Part shown: in pieces, positions 56,293 to 64,000 of the stretch
Layout: each line of letters starts with the position of its first letter
Position numbering within the stretch: position 1 is the stretch's first letter
Source: Bubalus kerabau
Taxonomy: Eukaryota > Chordata > Mammalia > Artiodactyla > Bovidae
NCBI RefSeq assembly: GCF_029407905.1
Contig: NC_073628.1
Location: 46,273,501 to 46,337,500 of the forward strand
Length of the DNA: 64,000 nt
Direction: 5' to 3'
Made by a program: the position numbers and the translations under genes
Notes under the pieces: generated by a model
Told to the model about the DNA's origin: nothing
The model's database searches: none
What the model saw: the letters and a program-made list of their open reading frames with translations, nothing else

Positions 56293-57396
56293 ATAGGAAC
56301 CTGGAATGTCAGGTCCATGAATCAAGGCAAATTGGAAGTGGTCAAACAAGAGATGGCAAGAGTGAATGTCGACATTCTAGGAATCAGTGAACTAAAATGG
56401 ACAGGAATGGGTGAATTTAACTCAGATGACCATTATATCTACTACTGCAGGCAGGAATCCCTTAGAAGAAATGGAGTAGCCATCATGGCCAACAAAAGAG
56501 TCCGAAATGCAGTACTTGGATGCAATCTCAAAAACGACAGAATGATCTCTGTTCATTTCCAAGGCAAACCATTCAATATCACAGTAATCCAAGTCTATGC
56601 CCCAACCAGTAAGAAGAAGTTTAAGAAGAAGAAGAAGCTGAAGTTGAATGGTTGAATGGTTCTATGAAGACCCACAAGACCTTTTAGAACTAACACCCAA
56701 AAAAAGATGTCCTTTTCATTATAGGGGACTGGAATGCAAAAGTAGGAAGTCAAGAAAAACCTGGAGTAACAGGCAAATTGGCCTTGGAATACGCAATGAA
56801 GCAGGGCAAAGACGAATAGAGTTTTGCCAAGAAAATGCACTGGTCATAGCAAACACCCTCTTCCAACAACACAAGAGAAGACTCTACACATGGACATCAC
56901 CAGATGGTCAACACTGAAATCAGATTGATTATATTCTTTGCAGCCAAAGATAGAGAAGCTCTATACAGTCAACAAAACAAGACCAGGAGCTGACTGTGGC
57001 TCAGATCATGAACTCCTTATTGCCAAATTCAGACTTAAATTGAAGAAGATAGGGAAAACCACTAGACCATTCAGGTATGACCTAAGTCAAATCCCTTATG
57101 ATTATACAGTGGAAGTGAGAAATAGATTTAGGGGCCTAGATCTGTTAGACAGAGTGCCTGATGACCTATGGAATGAGGTTTGTGACATTGTACAGGAGAC
57201 AGGGATCAAGACCATCCCCATGGAAAAGAAATGCAAAAAAGCAAAATGGCTGTCTGGGGAGGCCTTACAAATAGCTGTGAAAAGAAGAGAAGTGAAAAGC
57301 AAAGGAGAAAAGATAAGATATAAGCATCTGAATGCAGAGTTCCAAAGAATAGCAAGAAGAGATAAGAAACCCTTCCTCAGCGATCAATACAAATAA
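56293..57396 (+). pseudogene. BovB ORF2 part 1: endonuclease domain, broken
   Basis: The AP-endonuclease-type domain starts GTWNVRSMNQGKLEVVKQEM (56,297 on) and runs through ILGISELKWTGMGEFNSDDH, NGVAIMANKRVRNAVLGC and VYAPTS, then a frameshift near 56,640. After it come WNAKVGS-type sequence in a shifted frame, SPDGQ, a stop, and 'RPGADCGSDHELLIAKFRLK', which holds the SDH motif of the domain. The family role is target-DNA nicking for priming. Confidence 0.9.
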
Positions 57397-57414
57397 ATAG
57401 AGGAAAACAACAGA

Positions 57415-58332
57415 ATGGGAAAGACTAGAGATCTCTTCAAGAAAATTAGAGATACCAAGGGAACATTTCATGCAAAGATGGGCTCGATAAAGGACAGAAA
57501 TGGTATGGACCTAACAGAAGCAGAAGATATTAAGAAGAGGTGGCAAGAATACACAGAAGAACTGTACAAAAAAGATCTTCACGACCCAGATAATCACGAT
57601 GGTGTGATCACTCATCTAGAGCCAGACATCCTGGAATGTGATGTCAAGTGGGCCTTAGAAAGCATCACTATGAACAAAGCTAGTGGACGTTGATGGAATT
57701 CCAGTTGAGCTATTCCACATCCTAAAAAATGCTGCTGTGAAAGTGCTGCACTCAATATGCCAGCAAATTTGGAAAACTCAGCAGTGGCCAAAGGACTGGA
57801 AAAGGTCAGTTTTCATTCCAATCCCAAAGAAAGGCAATGCCAAAGAATGCTCAAACTACCGCACAATTGCACTCATCTCACACGCTAGTAAAGTAATGCT
57901 CAAAATTCTCCAAGCCAGGCTTCAGCAACACGTGAACCGTGAACTTCCTGATGTTCAAGCTGGTTTTAGAAAAGGCAGAGGAACCAGAGATCAAATTGCC
58001 AACATCCGCTGGGTCATGGAAAAAGCAAGAGAGTTCTAGAATAACATCTATTTCTGCTTTATTGACTATGCCAAAGCCTTTGACTGTGTGGATCACAATA
58101 AACTGTGGAAAATTCTTAAAGAGATGAGAATACCAGACCACCTGACCTGGCTCCTCAGAATTCTGTATGCAGGTAGAGAAGCAACAGTCAGAACTGGACA
58201 TGGAACAACAGACTGGTTCCAAATAGGAAAAGGAGTACGTCAAGGCTGTATATTGTCACCCTGTTTATTTAACTTCTATGCAGAGTACATCATGAGAAAC
58301 GCTGGACTGGAAGAAACACAAGCTGGAATCAA
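57415..58332 (+). pseudogene. BovB ORF2 part 2: reverse transcriptase N-terminal half, broken
   Basis: 57,415-57,693 encodes MGSIKDRNGMDLTEAEDIKK. A small deletion at about 57,682 shifts the frame to GIPVELFHILKNAAVKVLHS, then FIPIPKKGNAKECSNYRTIA and DVQAGFRKGRGTRDQIANIR, a stop at 58,037, then CFIDYAKAFDCVDHNKLWKI (metal-binding Asp motif) and RQGCILSPCLFNFYAEYIMR. It stops where the L1 inserted, just before the catalytic YADD. Confidence 0.92.
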
Positions 58333-58563
58333 CCTGACTTCAGACTCTACTACAAAGCCACAGTTATCAAGACAGTATGGTACTGGCACAAAGACAGAAA
58401 TATAGATCAATAGAACAAAATAGAAAGCCCAGAGATAAATCCACGCACATATGGGCACCTTATCTTTGACAAAGGAGGCAAGAATATACAATGGATTAAA
58501 GACAATCTCTTTAACAAGTGGTGCTGGGAAATCTGGTCAACCACTTGTAAAAGAATGAAACTA

Positions 58564-58630
58564 TATTTGGCAAAACTAATACAGTTATGTAAAGTTTAAA
58601 AATAAAATAAAATTAAAAAAAAAAAAAAAA
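58564..58630 (+). mobile_element. Very short L1 3'-end insertion inside L1 (first)
   Basis: Only 'tatttggcaaaactaataca', 'gttatgtaaagtttaaaaat' and poly(A), about 67 bp. The 15-bp duplication AAAAGAATGAAACTA is at 58,549-58,563 and 58,631-58,645. The host L1 frame continues across it. Confidence 0.96.
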
Positions 58631-58636
58631 AAAAGA

Positions 58637-59335
58637 ATGAAACTAGAACACTTTCTAACACCATACACAAAAATAAACTCAAAATGGATTAAAGATCTCA
58701 ACGTAAGACCAGAAACTATAAAACTCCTAGAGGAGAACATAGGCAAAACACTCTCTGACATACATCACAGCAGGATCCTCTATGACCCACCTCCCAGAAT
58801 ATTGGAAATAAAAGCAAAAATAAACAAATGGGACCTAATTAACCTTAAAAGCTTCTGCACATCAAAGGAAACTATTAGCAAGGTGAAAAGACAGCCTTCA
58901 GAAAGGGAGAAGATAATAGCAAATGAAGCAACTGACAAACAACTAATCTTGAGAATATACAAGCAACTCCTACAGCTCAACTCCAGAAAAATAAATGACC
59001 CAATCAAAAAATGGGCCAAAGAACTAAATAGACATTTCTCCAAAGAAGACATACAGATGGCTAACAAACACATGAAAAGATGCTCAACATCACTCATTAT
59101 CAGAGAAATGCAAATCAAAACCACTATGAGGTACCATTTCACACCAGTCAGAATGGCTGTGATCCAAAAGTCTACAAGCAATAAATGCTGGAGAGGGTGT
59201 GGAGAAAAGGGAACCCTCTTACACTGTTGGTGGGAATGCAAACTAGTACAGCCACTATGGAAAACAGTGTGGAGATTCCTTAAAAAACTGGGAATAGAAC
59301 TGCCTTATGGGGAACACATGTATACCTGTGGCGGA
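58637..59335 (+). pseudogene. L1 ORF2 C-terminal remnant
   Basis: An uninterrupted frame of the L1 ORF2 C-terminal region, including the cysteine-rich CWRGCGEKGTLLHCWWEC segment, until the second short L1 insertion at 59,310 adds MYTCGGFILIFGKTNTIM and a stop. It resumes at 59,435 in another frame (MFIAALFIIARTWKQPRC, YSAIKKNTFESVLMRWMK). Apart from the insertions it has few defects, so this L1 is relatively young. Confidence 0.93.
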
Positions 59336-59420
59336 TTCATTTTGATATTTGGCAAAACTAATACAATTATGTAAAGTTTAAAAATAAAATTAAATTAAAA
59401 AAAAAAAGAAAAAAAAAAAA
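59310..59420 (+). mobile_element. Very short L1 3'-end insertion inside L1 (second)
   Basis: About 111 bp: GGGAACACATGTATACCTGT, 'ggcggattcattttgatatt', 'tggcaaaactaatacaatta' and poly(A) with one G. The 14-bp duplication AGAACTGCCTTATG is at 59,296-59,309 and 59,421-59,434. Confidence 0.97.
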
Positions 59421-60087
59421 AGAACTGCCTTATGATCCAGCAATCCCACTGCTGGGCATACACACTGAGGAAACCAGAAGGGAAAGAGACACGTGTACCC
59501 CAATGTTCATCGCAGCACTGTTTATAATAGCCAGGACATGGAAGCAACCTAGATGTGCATCAGCAGATGAATGGATAAGAAAGCTGTGGTACATATACAT
59601 GATGGAGTATTACTCAGCCATTAAAAAGAATACATTTGAATCAGTTCTAATGAGGTGGATGAAACTGGAGCCTATTATACAGAGTGAAGTAAGCCAGAAA
59701 GAAAAACACCAGTACAGTATACTAACGCATATATATGGAATTTAGAAAGATGGTAACAGTAACCCTATGTACGAGACAGCAGAAGAGACACTGATGTATA
59801 GAACAGTCTTATGGACTCTGTGGGAGAGGGAGAGGGTGGGAAGATTTGGGAGAATGGCATTGAAACATGTAAAATATCATGTATGAAATGAGTTGCCAGT
59901 CCAGGTTCGATGCACGATACTGGATGCTTGGGGCTGGTGCACTGGGACGACCCAGAGGGATGGTATGGGGAGGGAGGAGGGAGGAGGGTTAAGGATGGGG
60001 AACACATGTATACCTGTGGCGGATTCATTTTGATATTTGGCAAAACTAATACAATTATGTAAAGTTTAAAAATAAAATTAAAAAAAA

Positions 60088-60790
60088 AAGATTTCCGGGA
60101 GAAATATCAATGACCTCAGATATGCAGATGACACCACCCTTATGGCAGAAAGTGAAGAGGAACTAAAAAGCCTCTTGATGAGAGTGAAAGTAGAGAGTGA
60201 AAAAGTTGGCTTAAAACTCAACATTCAGAAAGCGAAGATCATGGCATCCGGTCCCATCACTTCGTGGGAAATAGATGGGGAAACAGTGGAAACGGTGTCA
60301 GACTTTATTTTTTGGGGCTCCAAAATCACTGCAGATGGTGACTTCAGTCATGAAATTAAAAGACACTTACTCCTTGGAAGGAAAGTTATGACCAAACTAG
60401 ATAGCATATTGAAAAGCAGAGACATTACTTTGCCAAGAAAGGTCCATCTAGTCAAGGCTATGGTTTTTCCAGTGGTCATGTATGGATGTGAGAGTTGGAC
60501 TGTGAAGAAGCGCCGAAGAATTGATGCTTTTGAACTGTGGTGTTGGAGAAGACTCTTGAGAGTCCCTTGGACTGCAAGGAGATCCAACCAGTCCATTCTG
60601 AAGGAGATCAGCCCTGGGATTTCTTTGGAGGGAATGAGGCTAAAGCTGAAACTCCAATACCTTGTCCACCTCATGCAAAGAGTTGACTCATTGGAAAAGA
60701 CTCTGATGCTGGGAGGGATTGGGGGCAGGAGGAGAAGGGGATGACAGAGGATGAGATGGCTGGATGGCATCACTGATTTGATGGACGTGA
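60088..60790 (+). pseudogene. BovB ORF2 part 3: reverse transcriptase C-terminal half
   Basis: The catalytic YADD is at 60,121-60,132 (LRYADDTTLM), then MAESEEELKSLLMRVKVESE, FIFWGSKITADGDFSHEIKR, VMYGCESWTVKKRRRIDAFE (a three-residue deletion) and GGIGGRRRRG, then a stop. This half has the fewest defects of the BovB copies here. Confidence 0.93.
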
Positions 60791-60897
60791 GTCTCAGTGA
60801 ACTCCGGGAGTTGGTGATGAACAGAGAGGCGTGGCATGCTGCGATTCATGGGGTCACAAAGAGTCGGACATGACTGAGTGACTGAACTGATACTGAT

Positions 60898-61231
60898 ATA
60901 ATTGGGGGAGGAGGAAGCTCACTTTAGTACAGATGAAAGACACAAAAGAAATCAAATGAAAATATAAAAGAACTTTAATAACAATGGCAAATATCAGTTT
61001 TTAGCACCCATTGTCTGCTGGTTATTTCACATACTCTATTGTCAAGCATCATAGTAATTATGAAAAACATGAGTTATAAACCCAATAATATAAGTAAAAA
61101 ATAGCTAAAATGATCTATTCGAGGTTATATAAGTTGCCAAACAGTATTCAAATTTAGATCTGCTTGGCTCCAGATGCCTTATTCTTTTCAGCCACAAGCT
61201 ATAAGCAGGGTCATTGTAGTAGAACCTTCAT
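60898..61231. other. Unrecognised sequence with MIR-like trace
   Basis: 'gaggttatataagttgccaa' at 61,119-61,160 may be the end of a MIR. No gene is supported. Confidence 0.4.
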
Positions 61232-61247
61232 AATGTCTGTCTAGCAT

Positions 61248-61524
61248 GCTGCTGCTGCTGCTAAGTCGCTTCAGTTGTGTCTGACCCTGTGCAACCCCAT
61301 AGATGGTAGCCCACCAGGCTCCCCCGTCCCTGGGATTCTCCAGGGAAGAACACTGGAGTGGGTTGCCATTTCCTTCTCCAAGGCATGAAAGTGAAAAGTG
61401 AAAGTGAAGTCTCTCATTCGTGTCCGACTCTTTGTGACCCCATGGACGGCAGCTTACCAGGCTCCTCCATCCATAGGATTGTCCAGGCAAGAGTACTGAA
61501 GTAGGGTGCCATTGCCTTCTCCGC
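61248..61524 (-). mobile_element. Bov-A2 dimeric SINE
   Basis: Two Bov-A monomers with a linker GAAAGTGAAAAGTGAAAGTG type and (GCT)n at the plus-strand left. Short CTAGCAT copies (near 61,241 and 61,530) may be the target duplication. Confidence 0.94.
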
Positions 61525-61790
61525 TGCCTAGCATAAAGACCCCTTAATTACCTGCCCCTCACTTCTGCTACTACACATACACCCATAATTAATCTGTACT
61601 CGTTCTTCAAGAAGACTGTTTCTTTTAGATTACCAATCACTTCATAACTTCACTTCTCTCCTTCTTGGTCAGCATTTATTGGTTCATGAATAGACATCTG
61701 ATACAAGTTGAACTAATTGGGATCCCTTATTTGGCTTTTTGAAATTAATAACACAGAAGTAAAATTAATGACCAAGAAGTAAAATTAAAA
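61525..61790. other. Unrecognised sequence
   Basis: No gene is supported. The repeated phrase 'agaagtaaaattaa' near 61,755-61,790 is a small local duplication. Confidence 0.4.
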
Positions 61791-61794
61791 GTAA

Positions 61795-62825
61795 TGTGTG
61801 TGGCTTTGTGGACTGGGAAGCATGGATGACAAACTGTACAGAAAAAGAATAAACATATGTAGAGAGAAGTTGAAGTGAGAAAGAGAGATTTCTGCCTGGG
61901 CTGTCAGTAGTTTCTATTTCCAGAACCCAATCCCAGTCCCTCTGAGGCAGGAGATAGATGGGCTGCAGGTTAGGCCTTTGCAGCTGACTTCCTGTTTGCA
62001 TTTCACGGGGTGCAAAGAAGTGGGTTTAAGACTAGGCACCTGCAATCAGTCTCCCGTTAGCATTTTCTGAGACAAGAGATTGGTGGGCTCCAGTTCAGGC
62101 ATTTATGATCAGCCTCCTGTTTGCTCTCCAAAATGGAAGTAACAACAGAAACAGGGTAAATAGCTAGTCTTTGTCTCTTATACACACCTTAAAGTAATAA
62201 TCATGGCAAGGACAAAGAGGAGCAAAACCCTGTTTGAGTAAAGGATTAAGGGATCTCCGATCCCTCCCTTTTAAGGACACAAAAGACACTATGCATGCAC
62301 AGAAAAGCTCCTTGTAGGTGAAAAGTCAGGGGATAATGCCAGGACATAATGCATCTTGATCTTCCCAGAAGCATTCACTCCAAGATCTGTCTTGGCTGAG
62401 GGATGCATATGCAACCCAGGAAGGGTCCCAGGATAGATCAGGTGTGGAAAAAGAAACCAGATATTTGGCTGAAGGTGAACAAAGGCCTGGAAGAACTGAC
62501 CCATATAAATGACAACCCACTGCTTACTAGTGGGGTGCCCACATCCTTTCTCTCCAGGTGTGTATCTCTGCCTTGCTTAACTAAACAAACTGCTTCTCTC
62601 TGTGTTCTCCCACTTGTGCTGCTGCTGCTGCTAAGTCGCTTCAGTCGTGTCCAACTCTGTGTGACCCCGTATACAGCAGCCCACCAGGCTCCTCTGTCCC
62701 TGGGATTCTCCAGGCAAGAACACCGGAGGTCTCTAGTAATAAATGTTGTACCTGCATTTACAGTTTATGCCTCTGTGATAAATGCATTCAGAGATCCAGG
62801 GAAAAATAGCTTCTAGTCTTTAGCA
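61795..62825 (+). mobile_element. Probable solitary retroviral LTR with nested SINE
   Basis: LTR-like features on the plus strand: imperfect direct repeats at about 61,938-62,002 and 62,066-62,125 (CTGAGGCAGGAGATAGATGG / CTGAGACAAGAGATTGGTGG ... CCTGTTTGC), a CATATAAATG TATA-like element at 62,502-62,512, and AATAAA near 62,738 with a GT-rich region after it. It is interrupted by a Bov-A SINE at 62,617. No viral genes are present. The borders are approximate. Confidence 0.6.
62617..62728 (-). mobile_element. Bov-A monomer SINE nested in LTR
   Basis: GCTGCTGCTGCTGCTAAGTC to CCAGGCAAGAACACCGGAG on the plus strand is the reverse of a Bov-A monomer with a CAG tail. It separates the TATA side from the AATAAA side of the LTR. 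Confidence 0.92.
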
Positions 62826-62831
62826 CTCACT

Positions 62832-63235
62832 AGTCTGGTGGCTAAGATTCCTGGTTCTCATCCAGGCTGCTGCTGCTGCTGCTAAGTCGCTTCAGTCGTG
62901 TCCGACTCTGTGAGACCCATAGACGGCAGCCCACCAGGCTTCCCGTCCCTGGGATTCTCCAGGCAAGAACACTGGAGTGGGTTGCCATTCCCTTCTCCAA
63001 TGCATGAAAGTGAAAAGTGAAAGTGAAGTCACTCAGTCGTGTCCGACTCTAGCGACCCCATGGACTACAGTCTACCAGGCTCCTCCATCCATGGGATTTT
63101 CCAGGCAAAAGTCCTGGAGTGGGATGCCATTGCCTTCTCCGCTCATCCAGGCTACCCAGCTTCAATTACTGGGCAGGGAATTAAGATCTCATTTCACGCC
63201 ACCACTCACTACTGCCTCACTAAGACTCACTTCCT
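62832..63235 (+). mobile_element. tRNA-Glu-like SINE (CHR-type), split by Bov-A2
   Basis: 'agtctggtggctaagattcc', 'tggttctcatccaggct', then after the insertion 'acccagcttcaattactggg' and 'cagggaattaagatctcatt' read as a decayed tRNA-Glu with its box B, followed by a CHR-like body. It is a SINE, not a functional tRNA gene. Confidence 0.65.
62869..63141 (-). mobile_element. Bov-A2 dimeric SINE with TSD
   Basis: Two well-preserved Bov-A monomers. The duplication CTCATCCAGGCT is at 62,857-62,868 and 63,142-63,153. It inserted into the tRNA-like SINE. Confidence 0.97.
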
Positions 63236-63604
63236 GTGGCCAAGCTTCACTCTTCCCATTGGGTTTCATGACATCCTTCCCTCCGCCCCCAGTATAATTT
63301 GTTATCCTACTTTGCTTAAGTTAGCTCCAGCTGCCTCTCTTTATTGCAGTTCAACAGTTCTAACATCATATATGCCAGAGTTGATTTTTATCAAGAGGAT
63401 TAACAGGCAAAATTTCACTGACCACAAAGATCAAGTTGCCCCTAGGGGCCTAAGTCTTTTCTTACAAAGATATGCGTAAATCTCTAACTCTGCATTTTTC
63501 TATGAGACACTTGAGGCCATACACTTGACCCCACCCACATACCTAGGGCCAAACCGCTTTCCATACAACAATAATTTTAATATTTCAAATGAAGCAGTAT
63601 TAAG
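63236..63604. other. Unrecognised sequence
   Basis: No gene or repeat is supported. It may still belong to the retroviral or SINE-derived block to its left. Confidence 0.4.
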
Positions 63605-63835
63605 ACTTACACAAACTGAGTAAAACAGACTTGAATTTGAATCCCAGATGCACCTGTCTGAGCGATTTTGGTGAAGTCACTTGGTCTCACTAAGCCTTAG
63701 CTATTTAAAAATGGAAATAATGCAATGGATCTCAAATTATGGTTGTATAGATTAGAAAAAACTATGTAAAGTGCCAAACACAGTGTCTGACAATAGTAGG
63801 CTCTCAATAAATGGCATTTTTAAAATTACTTGCCA
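63605..63835 (+). repeat. MIR SINE
   Basis: 'gacttgaatttgaatcccag', 'ggtgaagtcacttggtctca', 'ctaagccttagctatttaaa' and 'gtaggctctcaataaatgg' follow MIR from left half to end. Confidence 0.9.
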
Positions 63836-64000
63836 CAGTTCCAACCTTATCACCCTATTACAAATAGGTGCCATTGCCATCTATGTGAATTCTTTAAATT
63901 GGTTTTCTTTGTAATTTCTATATAATCTTCCTTTAAAACAGAGTTTTTCATATTTTCCTTCCTTTCTTTTCTCTTTCTTCTTTTCTTCCGCCCCCCAAAC
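63836..64000. other. AT- and pyrimidine-rich end of window
   Basis: A TTCC/TTCT-rich tract runs from about 63,950 to 63,990. Nothing else was recognised. Confidence 0.5.

Larger units (their letters stand above)
58333..60087 (+). mobile_element. L1 LINE 3' part inserted in BovB
   Basis: It starts at CCTGACTTCAGACTCTACTA inside ORF2 and runs to the ruminant L1 end GGGGAACACATGTATACCTG ... AAAATTAAAAAAAAAA. The ORF2 C-terminal part includes FDKGGKNIQWIKDN, LTPYTKINSKWIKDLNVRPE, KKWAKELNRHFSKEDIQMAN, CWRGCGEKGTLLHCWWECKL and WKTVWRFLKKLGIELPYG. It is 5'-truncated. No target duplication longer than a few bases is visible; the site matches a TCTT/GATT nick on the other strand. It holds two very short L1 insertions. 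Confidence 0.95.
55437..60897 (+). mobile_element. Near full-length BovB (RTE) LINE, split by L1
   Basis: About 3.7 kb of BovB in two parts: 55,437-58,332 (5' UTR, endonuclease, first part of reverse transcriptase) and about 60,088-60,897 (from the catalytic motif to the CTGAACTGATACTGAT end). Continuity across the L1 is shown by GGAATCAA | GATTTCCGGGAG, which is contiguous in the other BovB copies at 24,435 and 44,535. It is the longest BovB in the window. Stops and frameshifts mean it cannot be active. Confidence 0.95.

Noticed and set aside
58637..59374. 245-codon plus-strand frame as a host gene
   Set aside because: It is the L1 ORF2 C-terminus, ending in the sequence of a later L1 insertion.
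55437..60897. Functional endonuclease/reverse transcriptase gene
   Set aside because: It is a BovB element with several stops, two frameshifts and an L1 in the middle.

Overview
The window is nuclear DNA of a ruminant (pecoran artiodactyl: cattle, sheep or goat type). The evidence is the dense load of BovB (RTE) LINEs, Bov-tA and Bov-A2 SINEs, tRNA-Glu (CHR-type) SINEs and young ruminant L1 3' ends, over older mammalian MIR, L2, L1M, hAT-Charlie and Tigger relics. I cannot tell the species from sequence alone. Almost every long open frame is a transposon fragment or a microsatellite read-through.

The one host gene I can support is NOX4 (NADPH oxidase 4), on the minus strand. Exon 1 (14,049-14,105) encodes the N-terminus starting MAVSWRSWLANEG. 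Exon 2 (13,243-13,338) encodes the rest of the first membrane segment and the following loop (FWKTFLLYNQGPEYHYLH). Both have consensus splice sites and join in phase across a 710-bp intron. I found no exon 3, so positions 1-13,242 appear to be NOX4 intron 2, filled with repeats. Exon 1 lies in a CpG island (about 13,960-14,480). Directly upstream of it is a 1.2-kb GC-rich minisatellite interleaved with CA/CT microsatellites (14,478-15,696). It is built of two unit families and shows a dimeric higher-order repeat. This probable NOX4 promoter VNTR is the most interesting feature of the window.

From 15.9 to 64 kb the window is the 5' flank of NOX4, and I recognise no other gene. Its main landmarks are: an old repeat carrying an LTR and a BovB (18.8-20.25 kb); a BovB with a 5' inversion typical of twin priming (24.4-25.2 kb); old L1s with nested SINEs (26.4-28.1, 31.1-31.8 and 51.4-53.95 kb); a Tigger1-type DNA transposon carrying three later insertions (35.6-38.0 kb); a BovB/L1 mosaic (43.75-46.6 kb); a near full-length but dead BovB at 55.4-60.9 kb, split by an L1 that itself holds two very short L1 3'-end insertions; and an LTR with nested SINEs (about 61.8-62.8 kb).

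The transposon stretches encode remnants only: endonuclease, reverse transcriptase and transposase frames broken by stops, frameshifts and deletions. I see no undescribed defence, toxin or biosynthetic system. The points worth follow-up are the NOX4 promoter VNTR, the series of very short L1 3'-end insertions, the layered nesting and the inverted BovB pairs.
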